Shown here: piece after piece, positions 27,824 to 36,529 of the stretch | Layout: each line of letters opens with the position of its first letter | Numbering within the stretch: position 1 is the first letter of the stretch | Assembly (NCBI GenBank): GCA_905233625.1 | Contig: CAJOFJ010000001.1 | Coordinates: 186,001-250,000, forward strand | From: an uncultured Bacteroidales bacterium | GTDB lineage: Bacteria > Bacteroidota > Bacteroidia > Bacteroidales > WCHB1-69 | Direction of reading: 5' to 3' | Length of the DNA: 64,000 bases | The notes under the pieces: generated by a model | The model's input: only the letters and a program-made list of their open reading frames with translations | Told to the model about the DNA's origin: nothing | Database searches by the model: none | Position numbers and translations under genes: made by a program

Positions 27824-28378
27824 ATGGCAGACACCTCAGCTCAATTTGACGAAATCGCCCGGCAGTGTACCGACCTGTTCACCAAGAAGGCCATTGACTA
27901 TGGCACTGCCTGGCATATTTTGCGACTGCCCTCGCTCACCGACCAAATATACATCAAGGCGCAGCGTATCCGCAGTCTGCAAGAGACCGGTGTAAACAAA
28001 GTGGGCGAAGGCATTATTCCCGAATTTATCGGCATCGTCAACTACTCGGTGATGGCCCTCATCCAGTTAGAGGTTGGTGTAGCCGAAACCATGGATGAGA
28101 TGTTGCCTGCGGAAGAAGCCATCCGCCTATACAGCCTCTATTTGGGCAAGGCCAAAGAGCTGATGATGAACAAGAACCACGACTACGGCGAGGCATGGCG
28201 CAAGATGCGCATCAGCTCCCTCACCGACATCATCCTGATGAAGTTGTTGAGAATCAAACAGATTGAAGACAACCAAGGCAAAACCATCGTTTCAGAGGGT
28301 CTGGATGCCAACTATTATGACATGATCAACTACGCGATGTTCGCACTGATACGCTTGGTGATTGAAGAAGAAAAGTAA
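27824..28378 (+). CDS. DUF1599 protein (duplicated domain)
   Basis: A 184-residue cytoplasmic protein made of two copies of the DUF1599 unit: residues about 10-90 (KKAIDYGTAWHILRLPSLTDQIYIK ... NYSVMALIQLE) and about 100-184 (NKNHDYGEAWRKMRISSLTDIILMK ... NYAMFALIRLV). DUF1599 has been proposed to be connected with nucleotide modification; the biochemical role is not established. In Bacteroides relatives this gene commonly stands just before a BT_3928-type DoxX gene; here the DoxX gene follows only after a 1.9-kb interruption containing a lipoprotein gene and repeats. It starts 5 bases after the C25 protease. Confidence 0.88.
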   Translation: MADTSAQFDEIARQCTDLFTKKAIDYGTAWHILRLPSLTDQIYIKAQRIRSLQETGVNKVGEGIIPEFIGIVNYSVMALIQLEVGVAETMDEMLPAEEAIRLYSLYLGKAKELMMNKNHDYGEAWRKMRISSLTDIILMKLLRIKQIEDNQGKTIVSEGLDANYYDMINYAMFALIRLVIEEEK

Positions 28379-28384
28379 TTCTTC

Positions 28385-28408
28385 ACACTTTCCATTCTTG
28401 GAAAGTGT
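28385..28408 (+). terminator. Strong hairpin after DUF1599, possible terminator
   Basis: ACACTTTCC-ATTCTT-GGAAAGTGT is a perfect nine-base stem 6 bases after the stop codon. It lacks a U tract, so it may stabilise or end the transcript by another route. Confidence 0.45.
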
Positions 28409-28436
28409 ACAAAGATCCTTTCCGACCTTCTTTTCT

Positions 28437-28546
28437 GTTACTTTTCCAAAGATGGAAAAGTAACCAAAAGATTTTTTCCGACGGAAAGTGCCACCGCACA
28501 AGCCCGTACCCCCCAACCGTCGGCATTGCATACGCACGCAGCATCA
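28437..28546 (+). repeat. Dispersed repeat, copy A (plus orientation)
   Basis: The unit begins with a perfect hairpin (GTTACTTTTC ... GAAAAGTAAC, 28437-28464) and continues through ACCGCACAAGCCCGT and CCCCCAACCGTCGGC to a GCACGCAGCATCA end. Copies B (30078-30241), C (57139-57310) and E (58283-58453) carry the same body. The rest of the 28379-28864 gap holds a second small hairpin (GGACGCAT-CAA-ATGCGTCC near 28562-28580) and no gene. Confidence 0.8.
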
Positions 28547-28691
28547 GGGCATTATGCGTAGGGACGCATCAAATGCGTCCGCATCCGTATCAGGTATGCA
28601 TATCATATAGCACCTTGTAGGGCTGTCGTATCACAGCAGTCGCCACGGATTCAGCGGCCTGCAGGGCTTGGTGAATCATATGAGGAGGCAC

Positions 28692-28858
28692 GTAATTCCC
28701 CTTCTCATAGATTCGACAATCAAACGAGTGCAAAAGCACTCCTTCTATTAGGGTTGACGAATGAGCGAGAGCAGAGACAAAGTTTACTTTGGCTATGCCG
28801 AGCGAAGAGGAAACGAAAGCGAAGCCTCCATCGGGTGGCCATAGGCCGGGGTATGTGA
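28692..28858 (+). repeat. Degenerate CCCCTTCT-type repeat
   Basis: It starts with ATTCCCCTTCTCATAG and ends with GGGTGGCCATAGGCCGGGGTA. These match the two halves of the repeats at 45038-45140 and 57336-57377, but here about 110 bases lie between the halves. Confidence 0.5.
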
Positions 28859-28864
28859 TCTATG

Positions 28865-29881
28865 CTAATTGAGGTATTCGTATTCCGAAACGCTAACCAC
28901 TTCAATATCATATATTGTTGAAGTGAGTGTTAAAGTTTTAGGGTATGTTCCCTCATAGGTGTAGTTATAACTATATTGCCATACCATGTCTTCATCAGAG
29001 TATGTAACGGTCTGTCTAATACGATTATTTTTTGAATAAATAGAAAGGCCAGATGTTCCCTCTCCCCCATAAGCGCCTTCCGCAATACCATAGCATGCAA
29101 CCGCAGCCCAGAACCAACCATGCTGAGGATTGTTATATGTATCATATTCAGTCTCAACAATATAACTACCTAACGAATAAATATTGCTTGTAGCTTCTAC
29201 CCTCGTAATATTCCCATTATTCCATATTAAATTGAAAGTGCTACTCCCATTTGTTTTGGCCTGATATTGTGGAATTTCATTCCCTTTAATTTGGTTCAAA
29301 TTCACATCTGAAATGCCTAACAAGCCGTAATATGCTTTTTTTGCGTCATCTCGCGTAATATTGAAATAATGCGCATCAATTCGAGTGACATAACCGTTCG
29401 TATAAGTGTAGGTATATGTCGCACTTAGTTGTCCATCAACGTAGGTGTTAGCCTCCTTAATTTTGTTGCCTTCATACCGGCACTCAACATAACCGTTAAA
29501 ATAGATAGTATTAGTATTTTCAACAAAATAATCCATCCGAACAAGACGATTGCTCTGATAACTATAAGAAACTGTGGCATCCACAACACCATTCAAATAC
29601 GAACTAGCACCTTTAAGATTATTATTTTCCCAATTCCAAATTGATAAAACATTGTGGGTTGTTCCATTAGTTTGACCAGTAGATGTGACTCTACTTATTT
29701 TTTTTGAAGGTTGGTACACACCTTCAACATATCCGCCTTCATCACCGCCGGACGGATCTTCCGTGCCTTGAGATGAATTGTTATTATTACCATTGCTTTT
29801 ATTGTTGTCATCCTTATGGCAGGACAGGCAAAACACGGTCATGCAGACAATGACCAAAAGGGATAAAAGCTTTTTCATCAT
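28865..29881 (-). CDS. Surface-type lipoprotein with repeated beta-strand units
   Basis: An unrecognised 338-residue lipoprotein. I chose the ATG at 29881 (a second ATG follows directly) because it lies after the -7 box; the open frame extends upstream to 29953 without meaning. The lipoprotein signal ends VFCLSC with Cys21, followed by HKDDNNK: an acidic patch right after the lipidated Cys is the export signal that sends Bacteroidota lipoproteins to the surface. A Ser/Asn/Gly-rich tether (about 28-50) leads to a domain of many short strands with repeated Y-x-Y and N-x-L/I patterns (VSYSYQSNRLVRMDYF, YVECRYEGNKIKEANTY, LSATYTYTYTNGYVTRID), recalling DUF4595-type or YD-like repeats. Function unknown. 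It stands alone, opposite in direction to its neighbours, between inverted repeats A and B. Confidence 0.7.
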   Translation of the reverse strand: MMKKLLSLLVIVCMTVFCLSCHKDDNNKSNGNNNNSSQGTEDPSGGDEGGYVEGVYQPSKKISRVTSTGQTNGTTHNVLSIWNWENNNLKGASSYLNGVVDATVSYSYQSNRLVRMDYFVENTNTIYFNGYVECRYEGNKIKEANTYVDGQLSATYTYTYTNGYVTRIDAHYFNITRDDAKKAYYGLLGISDVNLNQIKGNEIPQYQAKTNGSSTFNLIWNNGNITRVEATSNIYSLGSYIVETEYDTYNNPQHGWFWAAVACYGIAEGAYGGEGTSGLSIYSKNNRIRQTVTYSDEDMVWQYSYNYTYEGTYPKTLTLTSTIYDIEVVSVSEYEYLN

Positions 29882-29926
29882 TCTATAAATTTGGTTAAAA
29901 AAAATTAATACACAAAGAATTAATGT

Positions 29927-29935
29927 GCAAAAGTA
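29927..29935 (-). promoter_or_regulatory. -7 promoter box of the lipoprotein gene
   Basis: The minus strand reads TACTTTTGC, about 45 bases before the ATG pair at 29881/29878; the leader is AT-rich. It shows that the gene has its own promoter. Confidence 0.6.
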
Positions 29936-30077
29936 AAAAAAATTTGGAAACATCGTTATTTTTTTGAAAAATTAAAATTTTTTATGGAATTATCACTATT
30001 CAATTTCCTCAAGTCTTAAGAATTATTTGGCATACTGCTTCGCTATGTTACTAGCTTCACTACCCTCAATTAAGCCA

Positions 30078-30241
30078 TGACGCTGCGTGCGGGGGCCATG
30101 CCGACGGTTGGGGCGTACGGGCCTGTGCGGTGGCACTTATCGTCGGCTTGATTTTTTGCCAACTTTTTCATCAAGGAAAAAGTTGGAGAAGAAAAAGTCG
30201 GCTTGATTTTTCTGTTACTTTTCTATCATGAGAAAAGTAAC
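30078..30241 (-). repeat. Dispersed repeat, copy B (minus orientation)
   Basis: The reverse complement of copy A with an added segment. The GTTACTTTTC/GAAAAGTAAC hairpin is at 30214-30241, an extra hairpin (CCAACTTTTTC ... GAAAAAGTTGG) at 30159-30186, and the TGACGCTGCGTGC end at 30078 faces the lipoprotein gene. The remainder of the gap between 29936 and 30265 shows nothing else. Confidence 0.8.
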
Positions 30242-30265
30242 AGAAAAAGTTATCTATATTTTGAC

Positions 30266-30274
30266 TATCTTTGC
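30266..30274 (+). promoter_or_regulatory. -7 promoter box of the DoxX gene
   Basis: TATCTTTGC lies 34 bases before the ATG at 30308, directly after repeat copy B. The DoxX gene therefore has its own promoter. Confidence 0.6.
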
Positions 30275-30307
30275 AAACTCAAAAAAAGACCCTAAACTTT
30301 TAAAAAT

Positions 30308-31501
30308 ATGACCAAACAAAAAGAACCTATCTGGCTGAAAATAGTCCGTATAGCACTGGCCTGCGTATTTTTATACTCCGGCTTCACCAAAGCCATCGAT
30401 CCCGTGGCCACAAGCATCACTTTCGATGATTATTTCACCTCTTTCCACATGGGCTTCATGCACCCGCTGTCGATGTTTTTCGCCTTCTGCATGACCGCTG
30501 CCGAATTCACCCTCGGCTTCATGATGCTCTTTCGCATCAAAGTCCGCTTTACCGCCACATGCTACCTGCTCTTCATGGTCTTCTTCTTCTTCCTGACCCT
30601 GTGGTTGGCCATCGCTGAACATCTGGAGGTTAACTACGGCTACAATTTCGGCGTGGTTCGCGACTGTGGCTGCTTCGGCAAAGCCGTAAAACTCAGCAAC
30701 AAAGAGACCTTCCTGAAGAATGTGGTCATCATGATTCCCACCCTGATTGTCTTCTTCAAGCGCAAAAGCATCCCCGACATCCGCCTTACCGAACTGGGAC
30801 AGTGGTGCTTCGCTGCTATAGGCGCCATGCTTGTTTTTGGATTGGAAGCCTACTGTTTCCGCCACTTACCTGTCATCGACTATAGCAATTGGAAAATCGG
30901 TGAGAATGTAGCCCAGAACTTTATCGATAAACCTGCAGTACAGGATATCGTGTTCCTATACAGAAACAATGCCGACAGTAGTATTGTCACCCTGTCGGAA
31001 GACGAACTGATGACCATCAGTGATGAACAGCCCGACTTTTACGACACCCATGAGTATGTGGATCGCAAGGATAGCATTATCAGCGAGTTTGAACGCGCCC
31101 CTCATGAGGGCTTCAATATGCTGGATTCCACAGGCTCCGACATGGCCATGGAAATCTTCCTCAGCGAAGAACCAGCCTATATCTTCTTCATGCACAATCT
31201 GGATGAAACCAATATGAAAGGCATTCAGAATGAAGAATTCAAACGTATTGTCAACTACTGCCTCGAAAACGGCATCACAGTGGTGGGTATCTCTAACTCA
31301 GAAGGAAAAGTCATCCAGAAATTCAGTCAAGACAACAACATTCCATTCCCGATTTATGAGAATCATATCGACCCCGTGAAAGGTCCCTTCATGGTACGCG
31401 ACGCTATCCGCTCCAACCCCGGACTGATTATTATCCAGGGAGGCATTGTGAAAGGGAAGTATAATTGGAGAGACTTTAAGAAAGTGAAAACTGAAAACTG
31501 A
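30308..31501 (+). CDS. DoxX/MauE-type membrane protein (BT_3928 family)
   Basis: A 397-residue inner membrane protein. The N-terminal half is a DoxX-like bundle with five predicted membrane segments, the first near residues 10-24 (RIALACVFLYSGFTKAIDP) and the last near 165-180. The C-terminal half (about 200-397) is soluble and looks thioredoxin-like without a CxxC (AYIFFMHNLDE, GITVVGISNSEG, PGLIIIQGGIVKGKYNW). Proteins of this layout are annotated as BT_3928 family in Bacteroidota; a redox or quinone-related role is suspected from the DoxX and MauE relatives but is not established. It usually neighbours DUF1599, here 1.9 kb upstream. Confidence 0.85.
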   Translation: MTKQKEPIWLKIVRIALACVFLYSGFTKAIDPVATSITFDDYFTSFHMGFMHPLSMFFAFCMTAAEFTLGFMMLFRIKVRFTATCYLLFMVFFFFLTLWLAIAEHLEVNYGYNFGVVRDCGCFGKAVKLSNKETFLKNVVIMIPTLIVFFKRKSIPDIRLTELGQWCFAAIGAMLVFGLEAYCFRHLPVIDYSNWKIGENVAQNFIDKPAVQDIVFLYRNNADSSIVTLSEDELMTISDEQPDFYDTHEYVDRKDSIISEFERAPHEGFNMLDSTGSDMAMEIFLSEEPAYIFFMHNLDETNMKGIQNEEFKRIVNYCLENGITVVGISNSEGKVIQKFSQDNNIPFPIYENHIDPVKGPFMVRDAIRSNPGLIIIQGGIVKGKYNWRDFKKVKTEN

Positions 31502-31575
31502 AAGTTGACGGTTGACAATTAATAATTGATAGTTTAAGATTTAGAGTTTAGAGATTAAAGTTTAGAGTTTATAAT
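31490..31575. repeat. AT-rich short tandem repeats
   Basis: Imperfect repeats (AAAACTGAAAACTGAAAG, then ATTTAGAGTTTAGAG) begin inside the last codons of the DoxX gene and fill the gap to the next gene. They also shape the DoxX C-terminus (KVKTEN). Confidence 0.55.
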
Positions 31576-31583
31576 AGATATTT

Positions 31584-33710
31584 ATGAAAAGAATAAGTTC
31601 AATTCTGTTTATGATAGCCGCAGGTTTTATATTTACCCATTGCAGTAACAAAAGCGCCCCTATTCAGTATCCCGAGGCAGCTATGGGCAGCGACACAGAT
31701 GTGTATTTCGGTGTGAAAGTGGCCGATCCTTATCGTTGGCTGGAAAACGACACCGCCCCCGAGGTGGAGGAATGGGTAAAGCAGCAGAACGAAATCACCC
31801 AGACCTATCTGCAGAAGATTCCCTTCCGCGAAGCCCTCAACAAACGACTGACCGACCTCTCCAACTACGAGAAAATAGGCACTCCTTTCAAAAAACACGG
31901 CAAATACTATTTTTACCGCAACGACGGGCTGCAAAACCAAAGCGTATTGTATGTCAAGGAGACTTTGGACGGTGAAGCCGAGGTGCTGTTAGACCCCAAT
32001 ACCCTGTCGGACGACGGCACTGTGGCCCTCAACGGCATCAGCTTCTCGAACGACGGCAAATATATGGCCTATACCATCTCGCGCAGCGGCAGCGACTGGG
32101 TAGAAATTTACGTAATGGATTTGGCTACCCGCCAACTGACCCCCGACCATATTGAATGGGCCAAGTTCACCGACGCAGCCTGGCATGGCGACGGCTTCTA
32201 CTACAGTTGCTACGACCGCCCCGAAGCCGGCAAAGAATATTCGAACAAAAACGAAAACCACAAGATTTTCTATCACAAGATGGGCACCACCCAGGAAGAG
32301 GATGTGCTGACCTTTGAAAACCCGAAATATCCGCAACGCTTTTACGTGGCCAGCACCGATGAGGACGAGACCGTCATGTTCATTACCGAAGATGGTTTTG
32401 GAGCAGGCAACAATCTGATGATGAAAGATTTACGCAAACCTAACACTCCCGTTATTGCACTTACCACTGATGCGGACTTCATTTACTCTCCTATTGAAGT
32501 TACGGGTAACGACATCTACGTCTATACCAACTACAAAGCTCCGAAATACCGCCTGATGAAAGCCAACATTGACAATCCTAAAATTGAAAATTGGACCGAG
32601 GTGATTCCGGAAAGCAAGAATGTGATGAGCTCCGCCGCGATTATCGACGGCAAGCTGGTGCTGACTTATAACCAAGACTGCTCGCAGCACGCCTACGTCT
32701 ATACTATGGACGGCAAACAAATGCACGAGGTTGAACTGCCCACACTGGGAACCGTCTGGTTCAGCGGCAACAAAGACGAGAAAGAAGTATTCTACGGCTT
32801 CTCTTCTTTCACCTTCCCCTCCTGCATCTACCGATATGACATCGACAACAACAAGTCGGAGCTGTACATGGCCCCGAAGGTGGACTTCAAGAGCGACGAC
32901 TACCTCACCGAACAGATCTTTTTCACCAGTAAAGACGGCAGCAAAATCCCCATGTTCATCACCTACAAACGCGGTTTGAACCTGAGAGGCAACAACCCCG
33001 TGCTGATTTACGGCTACGGTGGTTTCAACATCAGCCTGAACCCCTCGTTCTCCACCATGCGCATTCCGTTCCTGGAAAATGGTGGCATATACGCACAGGT
33101 GAACCTGCGTGGTGGCGGCGAATATGGCGAGGACTGGCATCAAGCCGGCACCAAAATGAACAAGCAGAATGTGTTTGACGACTTCATCGCAGCCGCCGAA
33201 TACCTCATCAGCGAGAATTACACCAACCCACAAAAAGTGGCCATCATGGGTGGCTCCAACGGCGGTTTGCTGGTAGGCGCCTGCGTCAACCAACGTCCCG
33301 ACCTGTACCGAGTGGCCATTCCAATGGTCGGTGTGATGGACATGCTGCGCTACCACCTCTTCACCATCGGCTGGAACTGGGCGCCCGACTACGGCACCAG
33401 CACCGACAGCCAGGAGATGTTCGAGTACCTGTACAATTACTCACCACTGCACAATATTAAAAATGACGGCACCCCCTACCCTGCCATCATGGTGACTACT
33501 GCCGACCACGATGACCGTGTGGTACCTGCCCATTCGTTCAAATACACCGCCGCACTGCAAGCTGCCAACACTGGCAACGCCCCGAAACTCATCCGCATTG
33601 AGACCAAGGCCGGCCACGGCGGCGGCATGCCCCTCAGCAAGGTGATTGACGAATACACCGACATCTACGCCTTCATCATGTACAACCTCGGCATGAAGCC
33701 CAAATTCTAA
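31584..33710 (+). CDS. Prolyl oligopeptidase (S9A), lipoprotein
   Basis: A 708-residue serine peptidase expected to cut short peptides after proline in the periplasm. Residues 1-20 are a lipoprotein-like signal ending IFTHC with Cys20, so it is probably membrane-anchored. An N-terminal segment (28-90), a seven-bladed propeller (about 95-430) and the alpha/beta hydrolase domain follow. The nucleophile is Ser558 in MGGSNGGLL, the Asp lies in the DHDDR segment (641-645) and the His is 678 in KAGHGGGMP. The length equals the family norm. It is the first gene of a compact run in which queH starts 6 bases later and the spacing stays below 15 bases to the TPR lipoprotein gene. Confidence 0.95.
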   Translation: MKRISSILFMIAAGFIFTHCSNKSAPIQYPEAAMGSDTDVYFGVKVADPYRWLENDTAPEVEEWVKQQNEITQTYLQKIPFREALNKRLTDLSNYEKIGTPFKKHGKYYFYRNDGLQNQSVLYVKETLDGEAEVLLDPNTLSDDGTVALNGISFSNDGKYMAYTISRSGSDWVEIYVMDLATRQLTPDHIEWAKFTDAAWHGDGFYYSCYDRPEAGKEYSNKNENHKIFYHKMGTTQEEDVLTFENPKYPQRFYVASTDEDETVMFITEDGFGAGNNLMMKDLRKPNTPVIALTTDADFIYSPIEVTGNDIYVYTNYKAPKYRLMKANIDNPKIENWTEVIPESKNVMSSAAIIDGKLVLTYNQDCSQHAYVYTMDGKQMHEVELPTLGTVWFSGNKDEKEVFYGFSSFTFPSCIYRYDIDNNKSELYMAPKVDFKSDDYLTEQIFFTSKDGSKIPMFITYKRGLNLRGNNPVLIYGYGGFNISLNPSFSTMRIPFLENGGIYAQVNLRGGGEYGEDWHQAGTKMNKQNVFDDFIAAAEYLISENYTNPQKVAIMGGSNGGLLVGACVNQRPDLYRVAIPMVGVMDMLRYHLFTIGWNWAPDYGTSTDSQEMFEYLYNYSPLHNIKNDGTPYPAIMVTTADHDDRVVPAHSFKYTAALQAANTGNAPKLIRIETKAGHGGGMPLSKVIDEYTDIYAFIMYNLGMKPKF

Positions 33711-33716
33711 TCTTTC

Positions 33717-34271
33717 ATGACCGAAGTCCTCCTGCATTCCTGCTGTGCCCCGTGCTCATCCGCTATTCTGGAATGGATGTTAAACAATAACTACACTCCT
33801 GTAGTCTATTATTATAATCCCAATATTTTTCCTTCGGAAGAATATGAAATCCGGAAAAAGGAATGCAGCCGCTACACCCAGCAATTGGGAGTGCGCATGA
33901 TCGATGGCGACTATAACCACCAGCAATGGTGCGAGGAAATGAAAGGCTTGGAAGACCAACCCGAACGCGGCCAGCGCTGCCTGCAATGCTTCAAAATGAG
34001 ACTTCTGAAGAGTGCAAAAATAGCCAAAGAGTTGAATATCAATTTATTCACCACTACTTTGGCTTCTTCAAGATGGAAAGACCTGAAACAGATCAATGAG
34101 GCGGGCTTATGGGCCGAACAACAGGTAGCAGGTACCCGATTCTGGGACAAAAACTGGCGCAAAGACGGACTGCAAGAACGAAGGAACCAGCTGCTAAAAG
34201 AAAATAATTTTTACAATCAACAATATTGCGGCTGTGAATTCAGTTTAAAAGCCACAAAAAACAGAGAATAA
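33717..34271 (+). CDS. queH: Epoxyqueuosine reductase QueH
   Basis: QueH catalyses the last step of queuosine synthesis in tRNA, reducing epoxyqueuosine, and replaces QueG in many bacteria. The 184-residue protein carries the expected metal-ligand cysteines: Cys9, Cys10 and Cys13 (HSCCAPCSS), Cys88 and Cys91 (RCLQC), and Cys171 and Cys173 (YCGC). The YYYNPNIFP segment is also typical. It lies between the prolyl oligopeptidase and porT with gaps of 6 and 4 bases. No other queuosine genes are in the window. Confidence 0.95.
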   Translation: MTEVLLHSCCAPCSSAILEWMLNNNYTPVVYYYNPNIFPSEEYEIRKKECSRYTQQLGVRMIDGDYNHQQWCEEMKGLEDQPERGQRCLQCFKMRLLKSAKIAKELNINLFTTTLASSRWKDLKQINEAGLWAEQQVAGTRFWDKNWRKDGLQERRNQLLKENNFYNQQYCGCEFSLKATKNRE

Positions 34272-34275
34272 TATC

Positions 34276-35007
34276 ATGCTGCATAAAAAACAAAACTACC
34301 GAAAAATACTTCTCATCCTGCTGTTGGTAATGACTTCAGTGGCCGCCTTCCCGCAAAAAGGCGGTTTTGGCGTGCCCAACCTGGAAAAATACGACAAGAA
34401 ACTCTTCCATTTCGGTTTCAGTATCGGTTATAATCTTTTCGATTTCAATCTGAAAACCAATGCCTATTACCCGCAAACCGACTCTCTGCTGGTCATCAAT
34501 ACCAAAGCGGTCAGCGGGTTCAGTTTAGGTATCGTCACCGATCTGCGAATATGGAAATATTTCGACCTGCGTTTCATTCCTGGACTGTCATTTGGTGAAA
34601 GAGTACTCACCTACGAATTTGCCAATCGTGTGAAAGACGATGACCGGCAAAAGCGCGTCGAGTCTGTGTATTTGGACCTTCCACTGCTGTTCAAAATCAA
34701 ATCCTCCCGAATGCACAATGTCCGCATCTATGTCATTGGTGGAGTGCAATACAGCTTGGACTTGATTTCCAACCAGAAAAAACAGTCCAAACGCCCCAAC
34801 GAGATGCTGGTCAAACTCAATAGAAACGATGTGCAAGGGCAAGTCGGTTTTGGGCTGGATTTTTATTGCACCTATTTCAAACTCACCACTGAGGTAAAAA
34901 TGTCATTTGGCATGATCAACCTTTTGGTTCCTGACAAACACTTATATAGCAGCAATATCGAATCTGTGAAATCAAAAACATTACAAGTATCAGTAATATT
35001 CGAATAA
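34276..35007 (+). CDS. porT: T9SS outer membrane protein PorT
   Basis: A 243-residue predicted eight-stranded outer membrane barrel with a signal peptide ending near residue 26 (AAFPQ). PorT is required for type IX secretion, and its family is recognised here by LFHFGFSIGYNLFDFNL after the signal, the conserved LDLPLLFKIKS strand and the ending SNIESVKSKTLQVSVIFE. The gene is 4 bases after queH and 2 bases before the glycyl-tRNA synthetase gene. The other core T9SS genes (porK, L, M, N, sov) are not in the window, which is normal because T9SS genes are scattered. Confidence 0.88.
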   Translation: MLHKKQNYRKILLILLLVMTSVAAFPQKGGFGVPNLEKYDKKLFHFGFSIGYNLFDFNLKTNAYYPQTDSLLVINTKAVSGFSLGIVTDLRIWKYFDLRFIPGLSFGERVLTYEFANRVKDDDRQKRVESVYLDLPLLFKIKSSRMHNVRIYVIGGVQYSLDLISNQKKQSKRPNEMLVKLNRNDVQGQVGFGLDFYCTYFKLTTEVKMSFGMINLLVPDKHLYSSNIESVKSKTLQVSVIFE

Positions 35008-35009
35008 TT

Positions 35010-36515
35010 ATGGCAAACAACGAAGAACTTTTCAAACAAATCATCTCTCACGCGAAAGAATACGGATTTATTTTCCCCTCCAGCGAAATATACGACGGTC
35101 TGAGTGCCGTTTATGACTACGGAGAATATGGTGTTGAACTGAAAAACAACATCAAACAGTACTGGTGGAAAGCTATGGTGCAGTATCACGAGAACATTGT
35201 GGGCATCGACAGCGCCATATTCATGCACCCCACCATCTGGAAAGCTTCCGGCCACGTGGACGCATTCAACGACCCCCTCATCGACAACAAGGACTCCAAA
35301 AAGAGATACCGTGCAGATGTGCTGATTGAGGATCATATTCAGAAAATTGAAGATAAGATTAACAAAGAAGTCGAAAAAGCAAAAAAACGCTTCGAAAACT
35401 TCGATGAGACATTATACCGTCAGACCAACCAGCGTGTGGTGGAATACCAGCAGAAAATTGACGACATCACCGCCCGCTATGCCGAATTGATGAACAACAC
35501 CGACTTGGCTGGTCTGAAGGCCCTGATTGAGGAGTTAGGCATTGTCTGCCCGATTTCCGGAACCAAAAACTGGACCGATGTACGCCAGTTCAACCTGATG
35601 TTCGCCACCCAGATGGGCTCCGTGGCGGAAGGTGCCGACACCATCTATCTGCGTCCTGAAACCGCCCAGGGTATTTTTGTCAACTTCTTGAATGTGTACA
35701 AAACCGGTAGAATGAAGATCCCGTTCGGCATCGCCCAAATTGGCAAGGCTTTCCGTAACGAGATTGTCGCCCGCCAGTTCATCTTCAGAATGAGAGAATT
35801 CGAACAGATGGAAATGCAATTCTTTGTACGCCCGGGCGAAGAACTGAAATGGTTCGACTACTGGAAACAAAACCGTATCAAATGGCATCAGGACTTGGGT
35901 ATCGCTCCCGAAAACTACCGCTTCCACGACCACGAGAAGCTGGCTCATTACGCTAATGCCGCTACCGATATCGAGTTCAAATTCCCCTTCGGCTTCAAGG
36001 AACTGGAAGGCATCCACTCCCGTACCGACTTCGACCTCAGCCAGCATGAGAAATACTCCGGCAAGAAACTCCGTTTCTTCGACTCCGAGACCAACGAAAG
36101 CTATGTGCCTTACGTCATCGAGACCTCTATCGGTGTGGACCGTATGTTCCTGGCCGTTTTCAGCCACGCCTATACCGAAGAGAAGCTGGAGGACGGCTCC
36201 ACCCGCGTGGTGCTGCGCCTGCCCGCCAAGTTGGCTCCCATCAAGGCCGCTGTGCTGCCGCTGGTGAAGAAAGACGGTCTGCCCGAAAAAGCCCGCGAGG
36301 TGATGGATATGCTGAAGCCTTACATGATGTGCCAGTACGACGAGAAAGACGCCATCGGCCGCCGCTACCGCCGTCAGGATGCCATCGGCACACCCTATTG
36401 CATCACCATCGACAACCAGACGATGGAAGACAATACTGTCACCATCCGCGAACGCGACAGCATGGAGCAAAAACGCGTGCCCATCAAAGAACTGCTTGCT
36501 GACATCAAATTCTAA
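35010..36515 (+). CDS. glyS: Glycyl-tRNA synthetase (single-chain type)
   Basis: A class II aminoacyl-tRNA synthetase of the alpha2 type, 501 residues. It has motif 1 near GVELKNNIKQYWWKAMV and HPTIWKASGHVDAFNDP, the long insertion from about 110 to 170, motif 2 (FRNEIVARQFIFRMREFEQME) near 248-268, motif 3 (ETSIGVDRMF) near 371-380 and the anticodon-binding domain from about 405. It starts 2 bases after porT and ends 14 bases before the M16 protease gene. Confidence 0.96.
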   Translation: MANNEELFKQIISHAKEYGFIFPSSEIYDGLSAVYDYGEYGVELKNNIKQYWWKAMVQYHENIVGIDSAIFMHPTIWKASGHVDAFNDPLIDNKDSKKRYRADVLIEDHIQKIEDKINKEVEKAKKRFENFDETLYRQTNQRVVEYQQKIDDITARYAELMNNTDLAGLKALIEELGIVCPISGTKNWTDVRQFNLMFATQMGSVAEGADTIYLRPETAQGIFVNFLNVYKTGRMKIPFGIAQIGKAFRNEIVARQFIFRMREFEQMEMQFFVRPGEELKWFDYWKQNRIKWHQDLGIAPENYRFHDHEKLAHYANAATDIEFKFPFGFKELEGIHSRTDFDLSQHEKYSGKKLRFFDSETNESYVPYVIETSIGVDRMFLAVFSHAYTEEKLEDGSTRVVLRLPAKLAPIKAAVLPLVKKDGLPEKAREVMDMLKPYMMCQYDEKDAIGRRYRRQDAIGTPYCITIDNQTMEDNTVTIRERDSMEQKRVPIKELLADIKF

Positions 36516-36529
36516 AGCATTTTGCTCTC

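Noticed and set aside
32430..33356. Antisense open frame of about 300 codons within the prolyl oligopeptidase gene
   Set aside because: The sense protein has all family motifs; the antisense translation is His/Val-rich without domains. Similar shadows over glyS, lpxD, korB and rny were dropped for the same reason.
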